Below, in pieces: positions 37,758 to 48,317 of a DNA stretch of 64,000 nucleotides. The DNA lies in contig NC_046673.1 of the NCBI RefSeq assembly GCF_003369915.1, forward strand, positions 9,532,001-9,596,000, written 5' to 3'. This stretch comes from Drosophila miranda (taxonomy: Eukaryota > Arthropoda > Insecta > Diptera > Drosophilidae). Position 1 is the first letter of the stretch; each line of letters starts with the position of its first letter. The position numbers and the translations under genes are program-made. The notes beneath the pieces were generated by a model. The model ran no database searches and had not been told where the DNA came from. It saw only the letters and a program-made list of their open reading frames with translations.

Positions 37758-38177
37758 TTCTAATTGATTGGCTAAATTTAAATAATAGATATTATTGGAT
37801 TTCTATATAACGTTGAAAATCAAGGTTTTGCCGTTCCAAAAATTTTCCAGTTATTCCACCATCCATCCGGGATGAGATATATAGCCGATAGTTTTCAAAT
37901 GCAGCCCTGAAAACAGTGACTGGCAATCGCGCCTGGACATATTTCAAATCCAATTTTAACCTAATTTAGATATATTATACAGAACAGTGTTTAAGAAACT
38001 TTCAAATCTACATTGCCCATTCGTTAGAATGTTTTGACATCCCAGGCCCCAATGAATGGAGAAACTAGTCAGTCTCTATTTGAAAGCTATCTTACCGAAA
38101 TTTCGCATTTTATATTATTTTTTTTTACAAGAACCACGGATGCTTATCGGTTTCGCGATATATGTAGAGAAAAAAAA
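37758..38177. other. Unique sequence at the left edge of the array
   Basis: AT-rich non-coding DNA seen only here. Homology to the tandem units starts abruptly at 38178 (TCAAATGCGTGAATAGG), so this marks the left breakpoint of the tandem duplication. Confidence 0.6.
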
Positions 38178-38723
38178 TCAAATGCGTGAATAGGTCGAAA
38201 ACATGTCAATCTGAGAGTAGATTACTTATGTTTCAAATCCCCTTGGAAAACAGAAATGTAATGCAAATTAAAGGAAATAGTGTATACAAATGCCAAAAAA
38301 GAGCCATAACGGAAGCGAAAAAATATTTTGAAAATAAGACGGTATATTTTTAGGGTCCCACTGACTCTCTCCTGCAACGAAAAAATGAGTCGTAATTTTG
38401 AATGGGCTATAAAAAGGGGTAGGAACAACAGGCAAAACCAGCCAAGGCAAATTGCAAGGTTCGTACGAACCTCACCTCGCGTATGACCACAATATACCTT
38501 GAAGGCAAAGCGGCTTTTAGTCTCCAAGGTATGTTAAGCAAAAGGGGTGAATTTTACCTTGCCATCCGTTGCACTTTCAGTGGCGTTTTGCCTATTCTAT
38601 CCTATTTTGTACAGCAATTTCCCAGCGAACCAGGGTGACCGCTTACGATATTTTTAATACTTTTATATATATTTTGAAAATTTTAATTAAAAAACGCAAT
38701 TTTTCGGTAAAAACAACGAAATA

Positions 38724-39041
38724 ATGTCCTACCAGCTGTACCGTAATACCACCCTGGGCAACACGTTGCAGGAGAGTCTAGACGAGCTGATCCAGTACGG
38801 CCAGATCACGCCAGGACTGGCCTTCAAGGTGCTCCTCCAGTTCGACAAGAGCATCAACAATGCCCTAAACCAGCGCGTAAAGGCGCGCGTCACCTTCAAG
38901 GCGGGCAAGCTGAACACCTACCGTTTCTGTGACAATGTCTGGACGCTTATGCTGAACGATGTGGAATTTCGCGAGGTGCACGAGTTCGTCAAGGTGGACA
39001 AGGTGAAGATTGTGGCCTGCGATGGCAAGAGCGAGTTCTAG
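38724..39041 (+). CDS. TfIIA-S: TFIIA small (gamma) subunit, array copy 1
   Basis: A single-exon gene for 105 residues, beginning [20 protein letters not shown]. It is nearly identical to the 106-residue D. melanogaster TFIIA-S as I remember it. TFIIA-S folds with TFIIA-L into a four-helix bundle (about residues 1-50 of the small subunit) and a beta-barrel (about 55-100) that binds TBP and upstream DNA, stabilising the TBP-promoter complex for RNA polymerase II. The start ATG follows an A-rich leader ending CAACGAAATA. AATAAA is at 39209-39214, and a minus-strand sequence close to Motif 1 lies near 38645-38655. In D. melanogaster the gene is on 3R, so this is a moved copy. Lack of introns may mean retroposition, though no poly(A) tail is visible. 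Confidence 0.96.
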   Translation: MSYQLYRNTTLGNTLQESLDELIQYGQITPGLAFKVLLQFDKSINNALNQRVKARVTFKAGKLNTYRFCDNVWTLMLNDVEFREVHEFVKVDKVKIVACDGKSEF

Positions 39042-39630
39042 CACTGTCATTGGCCAGAGAATATATTTGTATTTGTAAGATTTATATTTGTTAAGAATCC
39101 TTTACATCCACCATTGGTGAAGAGTAGACGACCATGCAAACCTATCAAGAGTCCCACCTCGACCCACAAAAGCAACACCAGTAGAGGGCCTTGGTCGTCG
39201 AACTTTAAAATAAATATCGTGAAAATTGAGCAGACGGTATATTTACGGCATTTCGGTACATAATCAATTCTTCAATCTATTAAATTTCAATGGTATATTT
39301 AAGAACACATACGTAGGTTTTTTTATGAATTGTCGTTCACAAATCGTACTTGTAGAAAATGAATTCATCAATAGGATACAATTATTTGGGCAAAGCTGAG
39401 AGATCTATATATTAAGTAAAATTCGACGGAATATCATAATGGAGGATAATATGGTTTCATTTTCATCCATTTACCTGAAATAGTTGAACTATTTAAATAA
39501 AGGGGCTGAAGTGGGCTAAGTTTGATTTTTTATCATAACGAGACTCCATTTTTTTTGTTGAAAAGCAAAAATAGCAATCACCGTAGCAGGAAAACAAGTC
39601 AAGTATTTAAAACAAGCCAGTCAAGTAGCA

Positions 39631-39844
39631 AATTGATTTATCAATTGGGAAAAATTATGTGGGCAGGGCTGAGAGATCTAGATAGCTAGTAATTTTCGAC
39701 GGAATATCAAAAACGAGGAATATGTATAATAGAACTTGAGTTCATCAGTATTTTTACGGTATATTTTAAAAATGAGACGGTATATTTTGGTATATTTCTG
39801 AGGGTCAGAAGGTATATTTTTTCAATAAGTCCGCGGTCACACTG
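39631..39844 (+). promoter_or_regulatory. Right 214-bp inverted repeat with Motif 1, unit 1 (present in every unit)
   Basis: Partner of 37544-37757. It contains ACGGTATATTTT phrases similar to core-promoter Motif 6 and ends in CGGTCACACTG, an exact Motif 1 (bound by M1BP) at 39834-39844. Corresponding Motif 1 sites occur in every unit, the last at 59602-59612, about 180 bp upstream of the Atg8a start codon. There it is a strong candidate for the Atg8a core promoter. Partial copies of the same repeat lie at about 39361-39480 and 40181-40279. Confidence 0.6.
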
Positions 39845-40279
39845 CAGCGAACGGCAATAGCGAATAACGAGTAACGGAGGCAGGCAGCATGAATAACTGC
39901 CGTAGTCAGGGAATTATAGAGGCAGAATAAATAACTGGCGTAGTCGGCATATAAATAATTTAAATAACTTTTTGAAAAATTTACATTTAAAGTTGGCGCT
40001 TACCTGCAACCAGATGGGCAGCAGCCGCTCCAGGTCTGGCACCCCTATTTTGCCATATCAGTTCTGTACAACACTGCCCTGTGAGTGTTCGGTTTTTGTT
40101 TGACCATTTTCGCTAAAACCTCTTTTTACGCAAAATGCAATAAAAGCAAGTATTAAAAATACACCAGTTATATAGAAAATTGATTCATCAATCGTATAAA
40201 ATTATGTGGGCATGCCTAAATGTGCTATATAGCTGAGAATATTCCACGGAAGATCAAAAACGAGGAATATGTATAATAG

Positions 40280-41223
40280 AGGTGGAGAACTATCGATAGT
40301 AGGCGCCATCGATAGTGGACGATAGTATTTTCAAAACCATCGATATTGGTCGATAGTCGTAATAAAAATGAGTGTTTTTAAAAGTGTAAAAAGACGGTTG
40401 ATTCGATGCTAAAAGCATTATTACAATTCTAAATGCAATATGCGGTCCAACTAGAAGCTAAAAATAATAAAAGTTAAAAAACTCTGTATATTGTTCATAT
40501 ACTTGGGTCCATAACTTGGGAATATTTGATAAAGCCTTCGTTCTCAACGATACTAAAGGGCTGCACATCTTTTGCAACCATCTCTGTTAAAACTTTATCA
40601 ATGTCTTTTTTCCGGTTGGAGTTTGCGTCATAAGCAACAGCTCTTTTAAAATACGACTCTATTGACCGCATACTCGATCTACAACTGCTGCTTGTAGATG
40701 CAATGTTTTCGCTGGCAGTACAAGCATCTGCAGCTGGTATGCCGGAATCGGGAGTATGGCTCCTCAAATTCGGGTGGAACCTAGCTAGGTGGTCATGCAA
40801 GTTTGAAGTGTTTCCACTGGTCTTATACTCCTTGTTGCAATTTAGGCACTTGGCGAATTTCCTGTCATCAGACCTTTTGCAATACTTCCATACATCCGAA
40901 ATTTTATTTTTCTTCGTCTTTGTCGATTTTTCGGTCACAGAACTTTTTTCGCTGTCGGTGCTGCTGCACTCGCAATTCGCTGCAGAACTGCGACGTTTGC
41001 CTTAAATTAGTCAAAAATTTCGTACAAATACTTTCTAATATCTTGCGAAGCGTATTACCTTTTTGAAAGAAGCGAATTTTGAATAAATGCGCACAAATTT
41101 TCTTTGCTGATGGGTAAACCATGCTATCGACCACTATCGAAACATTGAACCATCGATAGTTTAGTACCGCGATAGTGCCTTACCATCGATAGTGTCGATA
41201 GTGCCATCGATAGTTCTCCACCT
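40280..41223 (-). mobile_element. hAT-type DNA transposon remnant, unit 1
   Basis: A 944-bp element with 20-bp terminal inverted repeats, AGGTGGAGAACTATCGATAG at the left and its complement with one mismatch at the right. The subterminal 100 bp on each side carries about a dozen CGATAG or ATCGATAG motifs. It encodes a BED zinc finger and the short region that follows it in hAT transposases, but no RNase H-like catalytic domain, so it cannot move by itself. No clean 8-bp target duplication is visible (flanks TATAATAG and TCTACTAT). Confidence 0.75.
40495..41122 (-). CDS. BED zinc-finger protein encoded by the hAT remnant, unit 1
   Basis: Two exons, 41059-41122 and 40495-41000, join across a 58-bp intron with donor GTAATA, branch site CTAAT and acceptor TTTAAG. 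The product is 189 residues. A basic N-terminus is followed by a BED finger (VWKYCKRSDD, then KCLNC, and HDHLARFH supplying the C2H2 ligands), a Ser-rich linker, and the hAT signature near VAKDVQPFSIVENEGF. The frame stops soon after QVMDPSI, where a full hAT transposase would continue. Such a product can bind transposon ends without cutting and may act as a repressor; this is inference. Splicing is predicted, not shown. Confidence 0.6.
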
Positions 41224-42197
41224 TCTACTATTATTAACAATATTATTAATAACATTCATGTGAAACGTCGTGTTCCAGTGCAAATACGGCTGAAAACCAT
41301 TCCGGTGACATTAGAAAATATTTAGAGTTCCAGGTAAATATGGCCGTTGATTAGAAAGTGCAGTAGCCACCCCGAAGAACCTTTCACCTTTACCCCGTTT
41401 TTTTCGGCAATTTTTTTTTTAACAATTTACAACTCAGTTACAAAACTGAAAACAAAACAAAACTCTTGGGCCGCCCTACCACCCCAAAAAAAACCAACCC
41501 TCCAAGGGCAGAACAGCTGCAATGCCATCAAAAACATCGACTTTGGGTGTGAAGTTGGTCAGAGTCGAGCGCCCGTGTGTCCGTTCCAATTATTGTATTG
41601 CAAAAACGCTGATTAGAGGGAAGACACTGCACCACACCGTGCCCCTACCCGCCCGCACACCGCACACCAGCCAGCGGCACAGACAGTATTTCGTTGCTCT
41701 GTGAAACGCTCATGTGGATTCGTTTTATTGGTGCTCACAAGTATCGTATGATAATCTCCGTTCTATTGTTGTTCTTGTTGTGCTTTTCCGCGGGCTTCTC
41801 GCACACATCCGCATGCACAGTACACGTACGCAGCGCATGTGGGAGCTCTGCATGTGTGTGTTGCTGAGTGGCTGCCAACCTGTCGAAAATTTTCACCATT
41901 TTAATTCAATAGATAATTAGAAATATAATTGGTCCCGCATACGTATATTGGAGTGAAAATTGCATACACAATTCACAGTGTGTTTCCGTTGTCGTGGGAA
42001 AGTTACGGTGGAGAATTAAGTCCATTCCATTCTTAGTTGCACAGCTTTTTTTTTTTTTTTTACTTTCCGATCTGGCAACGCCTGCATGCGCGGTTTTTCT
42101 GCGAAAATCCGAAACCAAATTGTAGTAGGCCACGACAATTACCAGGATTACGATATCGAAGAATCGGTGTCATTAACAGACATTCTCGCATCGAAAC
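41224..42197 (+). other. Gene X fragment, unit 1
   Basis: The right part of each unit, from the hAT end to the joint, does not match any gene I know. It contains a short frame starting at 41522 (MPSKTSTLGVKLVRVER), a 51-residue secreted-type frame at 41712-41867, and a frame from the ATG at 42086 with a coding-like run GHDNYQDYDIEESVSLTDIL that is cut at the joint. Because the same hAT element follows Atg8a at 63202, this fragment probably derives from the 5' end of the gene that follows Atg8a, beyond the window. Splice signals are unclear. Confidence 0.4.
41712..41867 (+). CDS. Possible 51-residue cysteine-rich secreted peptide, unit 1
   Basis: The frame from the ATG at 41712 gives a basic start MWIRFIGAHKYR, a hydrophobic core MIISVLLLFLLCFSAG like a signal peptide, and a short tail with five cysteines ending CVCC. 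It is below usual ORF cut-offs. Copies lie at 45732-45887, 49749-49904 and 53763-53918; unit 5 has lost it. There is no known family, and it may be part of a leader exon of gene X or chance. Confidence 0.25.
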   Translation: MWIRFIGAHKYRMIISVLLLFLLCFSAGFSHTSACTVHVRSACGSSACVCC

Positions 42198-42373
42198 TCA
42201 AATGCGTGAATAGGTCGAAAACATGTCAATCTGAGAGTAGATTACTTATGTTTCAAATCCCCTTGGAAAACAGAAATGTAATGCAAATTAAAGGAAATAG
42301 GGTATACAAATGCCAAAAAAGAGCCATAACGGAAGCGAAAAAATATTTTGAAAATAAGACGGTATATTTTTAG
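42086..42373 (+). other. Chimeric open frame across the unit 1/2 joint
   Basis: 95 codons starting MRGFSAKIRNQIVVGHD run from the gene X fragment through the joint at 42198 into the TFIIA-S flank, ending KTVYF. The left half looks coding, the right half is flank DNA, so the tail is an artefact of the duplication. The same frame crosses the other joints, for example at 50117-50404. Confidence 0.35.
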
Positions 42374-42743
42374 GGTCCCACTGACTCTCTCCTGCAACGA
42401 AAAAATGAGTCGTAATTTTGAATGGGCTATAAAAAGGGGTAGGAACAACAGGCAAAACCAGCCAAGGCAAATTGCAAGGTTCGTACGAACCTCACCTCGC
42501 GTATGACCACAATATACCTTGAAGGCAAAGCGGCTTTTAGTCTCCAAGGTATGTTAAGCAAAAGGGGTGAATTTTACCTTGCCATCCGTTGCACTCTCAG
42601 TGGCGTTTTGCCTATTCTATCCTATTTTGTACAGCAATTTCCCAGCGAACCAGGGTGACCGCTTACGATATTTTTAATACTTTTATATATATTTTGAAAA
42701 TTTTAATTAAAAAACGCAATTTTTCGGTAAAAACAACGAAATA

Positions 42744-43061
42744 ATGTCCTACCAGCTGTACCGTAATACCACCCTGGGCAACACGTTGCAGGAGAGTCTA
42801 GACGAGCTGATCCAGTACGGCCAGATCACGCCAGGACTGGCCTTCAAGGTGCTCCTCCAGTTCGACAAGAGCATCAACAATGCCCTAAACCAGCGCGTAA
42901 AGGCGCGCGTCACCTTCAAGGCGGGCAAGCTGAACACCTACCGTTTCTGTGACAATGTCTGGACGCTTATGCTGAACGATGTGGAATTTCGCGAGGTGCA
43001 CGAGTTCGTCAAGGTGGACAAGGTGAAGATTGTGGCCTGCGATGGCAAGAGCGAGTTCTAG
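42744..43061 (+). CDS. TfIIA-S: TFIIA small subunit, array copy 2
   Basis: The 105-residue product is identical to copy 1, and no coding base differs by eye. The upstream flank carries GCACTCTCAG where copies 1, 3, 4 and 6 have GCACTTTCAG, a variant shared with copy 5. Leader and AATAAA are as in copy 1, so it should be expressed equally well if the promoter is inside the unit. Confidence 0.95.
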   Translation: MSYQLYRNTTLGNTLQESLDELIQYGQITPGLAFKVLLQFDKSINNALNQRVKARVTFKAGKLNTYRFCDNVWTLMLNDVEFREVHEFVKVDKVKIVACDGKSEF

Positions 43062-44300
43062 CACTGTCATTGGCCAGAGAATATATTTGTATTTGTAAGA
43101 TTTATATTTGTTAAGAATCCTTTACATCCACCATTGGTGAAGAGTAGACGACCATGCAAACCTATCAAGAGTCCCACCTCGACCCACAAAAGCAACACCA
43201 GTAGAGGGCCTTGGTCGTCGAACTTTAAAATAAATATCGTGAAAATTGAGCAGACGGTATATTTACGGCATTTCGGTACATAATCAATTCTTCAATCTAT
43301 TAAATATCAATGGTATATTTAAGAACACATACGTAGGTTTTTTTATGAATTGTCGTTCACAAATCGTACTTGTAGAAAATGAATTCATCAATAGGATACA
43401 ATTATTTGGGCAAAGCTGAGAGATCTATATATTAAGTAAAATTCGACGGAATATCATAATGGAGGATAATATGGTTTCATTTTCATCCATTTACCTGAAA
43501 TAGTTGAACTATTTAAATAAAGGGGCTGAAGTGGGCTAAGTTTGATTTTTTATCATAACGAGACTCCATTTTTTTTTGTTGAAAAGCAAAAATAGCAATC
43601 ACCGTAGCAGGAAAACAAGTCAAGTATTTAAAACAAGCCAGTCAAGTAGCAAATTGATTTATCAATTGGGAAAAACTATGTGGGCAGGGCTGAGAGATCT
43701 AGATAGCTAGTAATATTCGACGGAATATCAAAAACGAGGAATATGTATAATAGAACTTGAGTTCATCAGTATTTTTACGGTATATTTTAAAAATGAGACG
43801 GTATATTTTGGTATATTTCTGAGGGTCAGAAGGTATATTTTTTCAATAAGTCCGCGGTCACACTGCAGCGAACGGCAATAGCGAATAACGAGTAACGGAG
43901 GCAGGCAGCATGAATAACTGCCGTAGTCAGGGAATTATAGAGGCAGAATAAATAACTGGCGTAGTCGGCATATAAATAATTTAAATAACTTTTTGAAAAA
44001 TTTACATTTAAAGTTGGCGCTTACCTGCAACCAGATGGGCAGCAGCCGCTCCAGGTCTGGCACCCCTATTTTGCCATATCAGTTCTGTACAACACTGCCC
44101 TGTGAGTGTTCGGTTTTTGTTTGACCATTTTCGCTAAAACCTCTTTTTACGCAAAATGCAATAAAAGCAAGTATTAAAAATACATCAGTTATATAGAAAA
44201 TTGATTCATCAATCGTATAAAATTATGTGGGCATGCCTAAATGTGCCATATAGCTGAGAATATTCCACGGAAGATCAAAAACGAGGAATATGTATAATAG

Positions 44301-45244
44301 AGGTGGAGAACTATCGATAGTAGGCGCCATCGATAGTGGACGATAGTATTTTCAAAACCATCGATATTGGTCGATAGTCGTAATAAAAATGAGTGTTTTT
44401 AAAAGTGTAAAAAGACGGTTGATTCGATGCTAAAAGCATTATTACAATTCTAAATGCAATATGCGGTCCAACTAGAAGCTAAAAATAATAAAAGTTTAAA
44501 AACTCTGTATATTGTTCATATACTTGGGTCCATAACTTGGGAATATTTGATAAAGCCTTCGTTCTCAACGATACTAAAGGGCTGCACATCTTTTGCAACC
44601 ATCTCTGTTAAAACTTTATCAATGTCTTTTTTCCGGTTGGAGTTTGCGTCATAAGCAACAGCTCTTTTAAAATACGACTCTATTGACCGCATACTCGATC
44701 TGCAACTGCTGCTTGTAGATGCAATGTTTTCGCTGGCAGTACAAGCATCTGCAGCTGGTATGCCGGAATCGGGAGTATGGCTCCTCAAATTCGGGTGGAA
44801 CCTAGCTAGGTGGTCATGCAAGTTTGAAGTGTTTCCACTGGTCTTATACTCCTTGTTGCAATTTAGGCACTTGGCGAATTTCCTGTCATCAGACCTTTTG
44901 AAATACTTCCATACATCCGAAATTTTATTTTTCTTCGTCTTTGTCGATTTTTCGGTCACAGAACTTTTTTCGCTGTCGGTGCTGCTGCACTCGCAATTCG
45001 CTGCAGAACTGCGACGTTTGCCTTAAATTAGTCAAAAATTTCGTACAAATACTTTCTAATATCTTGCGATATTGATTACCTTTTTGAAAGAAGCGAATTT
45101 TGAATAAATGCGCACAAATTTTCTTTGCTGATGGGTAAACCATGCTATCGACCACTATCGAAACATTGAACCATCGATAGTTTAGTACCGCGATAGTGCC
45201 CTACCATCGATAGTGTCGATAGTGCCATCGATAGTTCTCCACCT
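44301..45244 (-). mobile_element. hAT-type remnant, unit 2
   Basis: 944 bp, same ends and same flanks as in unit 1, so it was copied with the unit rather than inserted anew. The BED finger has Phe in WKYFKRSDD where unit 1 has Cys, and the intron starts GTAATC instead of GTAATA. Confidence 0.75.
44516..45143 (-). CDS. BED zinc-finger protein, unit 2
   Basis: Same two-exon, 189-residue layout as unit 1, open throughout, with the Cys-to-Phe change in WKYFKRSDD at the finger start. The zinc ligands are unaffected. Confidence 0.55.
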
Positions 45245-46216
45245 TCTACTATTATTAACAATATTATTAATAACATTCATGTGAAACGTCGTGTTCCAGT
45301 GCAAATACGGCTGAAAACCATTCCGGTGACATTAGAAAATATTTAGAGTTCCAGGTAAATATGGCCGTTGATTAGAAAGTGCAGTAGCCACCCCGAAGAA
45401 CCTTTCACCTTTACCCCGTTTTTTTCGGCAATTTTTTTTTAACAATTTACAACTCAGTTACAAAACTGAAAACAAAACAAAACTCTTGGGCCGCCCTACC
45501 ACCCCAAAAAAAACCGACCCTCCAAGGGCAGAACAGCTGCAATGCCATCAAAAACATCGACTTTGGGTGTGAAGTTGGTCAGAGTCGAGCGCCCGTGTGT
45601 CCGTTCCAATTATTGTATTGCAAAAACGCTGATTAGAGGGAAGACACTGCACCACACCGTGCCCCTACCCGCCCGCACACCGCACACCAGCCAGCGGCAC
45701 AGACAGTATTTCGTTGCTCTGTGAAACGCTCATGTGGATTCGTTTTATTGGTGCTCACAAGTATCGTATGATAATCTCCGTTCTATTGTTGTTCTTGTTG
45801 TGCTTTTCCGCGGGCTTCTCGCACACATCCGCATGCACAGTACACGTACGCAGCGCATGTGGGAGCTCTGCATGTGTGTGTTGCTGAGTGGCTGCCAACC
45901 TGTCGAAAATTTTCACCATTTTAATTCAATAGATAATTAGAAATATAATTGGTCCCGCATACGTATATTGGAGTGAAAATTGCATACACAATTCACAGTG
46001 TGTTTCCGTTGTCGTGGGAAAGTTACGGTGGAGAATTAAGTCCATTCCATTCTTAGTTGCACAGCTTTTTTTTTTTTTTTACTTTCCGATCTGGCAACGC
46101 CTGCATGCGCGGTTTTTCTGCGAAAATCCGAAACCAAATTGTAGTAGGCCACGACAATTACCAGGATTACGATATCGAAGAATCGGTGTCATTAACAGAC
46201 ATTCTCGCATCGAAAC
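45245..46216 (+). other. Gene X fragment, unit 2
   Basis: As in unit 1, with the 51-residue frame at 45732-45887 and the DNYQDYDIEESVSL frame running to the joint at 46217. Confidence 0.4.
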
Positions 46217-46762
46217 TCAAATGCGTGAATAGGTCGAAAACATGTCAATCTGAGAGTAGATTACTTATGTTTCAAATCCCCTTGGAAAACAGAAATGTAA
46301 TGCAAATTAAAGGAAATAGGGTATACAAATGCCAAAAAAGAGCCATAACGGAAGCGAAAAAATATTTTGAAAATAAGACGGTATATTTTTAGGGTCCCAC
46401 TGACTCTCTCCTGCAACGAAAAAATGAGTCGTAATTTTGAATGGGCTATAAAAAGGGGTAGGAACAACAGGCAAAACCAGCCAAGGCAAATTGCAAGGTT
46501 CGTACGAACCTCACCTCGCGTATGACCACAATATACCTTGAAGGCAAAGCGGCTTTTAGTCTCCAAGGTATGTTAAGCAAAAGGGGTGAATTTTACCTTG
46601 CCATCCGTTGCACTTTCAGTGGCGTTTTGCCTATTCTATCCTATTTTGTACAGCGATTTCCCAGCGAACCAGGGTGACCGCTTACGATATTTTTAATACT
46701 TTTATATATATTTTGAAAATTTTAATTAAAAAACGCAATTTTTCGGTAAAAACAACGAAATA

Positions 46763-47080
46763 ATGTCCTACCAGCTGTACCGTAATACCACCCTGGGCAA
46801 CACGTTGCAGGAGAGTCTAGACGAGCTGATCCAGTACGGCCAGATCACGCCAGGACTGGCCTTCAAGGTGCTCCTCCAGTTCGACAAGAGCATCAACAAT
46901 GCCCTAAACCAGCGCGTAAAGGCGCGCGTCACCTTCAAGGCGGGCAAGCTGAACACCTACCGTTTCTGTGACAATGTCTGGACGCTTATGCTGAACGATG
47001 TGGAATTTCGCGAGGTGCACGAGTTCGTCAAGGTGGACAAGGTGAAGATTGTGGCCTGCGATGGCAAGAGCGAGTTCTAG
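46763..47080 (+). CDS. TfIIA-S: TFIIA small subunit, array copy 3
   Basis: An identical 105-residue product. The flank has CAGCGATTTCC where the others have CAGCAATTTCC. The hAT-side part of this unit shares several variants with the single-copy flank beyond Atg8a, suggesting conversion from it. Confidence 0.95.
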   Translation: MSYQLYRNTTLGNTLQESLDELIQYGQITPGLAFKVLLQFDKSINNALNQRVKARVTFKAGKLNTYRFCDNVWTLMLNDVEFREVHEFVKVDKVKIVACDGKSEF

Positions 47081-48317
47081 CACTGTCATTGGCCAGAGAA
47101 TATATTTGTATTTGTAAGATTTATATTTGTTAAGAATCCTTTACATCCACCATTGGTGAAGAGTAGACGACCATGCAAACCTATCAAGAGTCCCACCTCG
47201 ACCCACAAAAGCAACACCAGTAGAGGGCCTTGGTCGTCGAACTTTAAAATAAATATCGTGAAAATTGAGCAGACGGTATATTTACGGCATTTCGGTACAT
47301 AATCAATTCTTCAATCTATTAAATTTCAATGGTATATTTAAGAACACATACGTAGGTTTTTTTATGAATTGTCGTTCACAAATCGTACTTGTAGAAAATG
47401 AATTCATCAATAGGATACAATTATTTGGGCAAAGCTGAGAGATCTATATATTAAGTAAAATTCGACGGAATATCATAATGGAGGATAATATGGTTTCATT
47501 TTCATCCATTTACCTGAAATAGTTGAACTATTTAAATAAAGGGGCTGAAGTGGGCTAAGTTTGATTTTTTATCATAACGAGACTCCATTTTTTTGTTGAA
47601 AAGCAAAAATAGCAATCACCGTAGCAGGAAAACAAGTCAAGTATTTAAAACAAGCCAGTCAAGTAGCAAATTGATTTATCAATTGGGAAAAATTATGTGG
47701 GCAGGGCTGAGAGATCTAGATAGCTAGTAATATTCGACGGAATATCAAAAACGAGGAATATGTATAATAGAACTTGAGTTCATCAGTATTTTTACGGTAT
47801 ATTTTAAAAATGAGACGGTATATTTTGGTATATTTCTGAGGGTCAGAAGGTATATTTTTTCAATAAGTCCGCGGTCACACTGCAGCGAACGGCAATAGCG
47901 AATAACGAGTAACGGAGGCAGGCAGCATGAATAACTGCCGTAGTCAGGGAATTATAGAGGCAGAATAAATAACTGGCGTAGTCGGCATATAAATAATTTA
48001 AATAACTTTTTGAAAAATTTACATTTAAAGTTGGCGCTTACCTGCAACCAGATGGGCAGCAGCCGCTCCAGGTCTGGCACCCCTATTTTGCCATATCAGT
48101 TCTGTACAACACTGCCCTGTGAGTGTTCGGTTTTTGTTTGACCATTTTCGCTAAAACCTCTTTTTACGCAAAATGCAATAAAAACAAGTATTAAAAATAC
48201 ACCAGTTATATAGAAAACTGATTCATCAATCGTATAAAATTATGTGGGCATGGCTAAATGTGCTATATAGCTGAGAATATTCCACGGAAGATCAAAAACG
48301 AGGAATATGTATAATAG

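Noticed and set aside
38461-38476. Palindrome GGTTCGTACGAACC upstream of TFIIA-S considered as an operator-like site
   Set aside because: The Upf2 copy of the repeat does not keep the symmetry, so there is no evidence for function.
40703-41005. 100-codon plus-strand frame in the hAT remnant
   Set aside because: It is antisense to the BED exon, whose zinc ligands and hAT motif make the minus strand the coding one.
42242-42547. 101-codon minus-strand frame starting METKSRFAFKVYCG, repeated upstream of each TFIIA-S
   Set aside because: It lies in the dispersed repeat, has no domain, and its preservation is explained by the near-identity of the units. The related repeat at Upf2 does not keep the frame.
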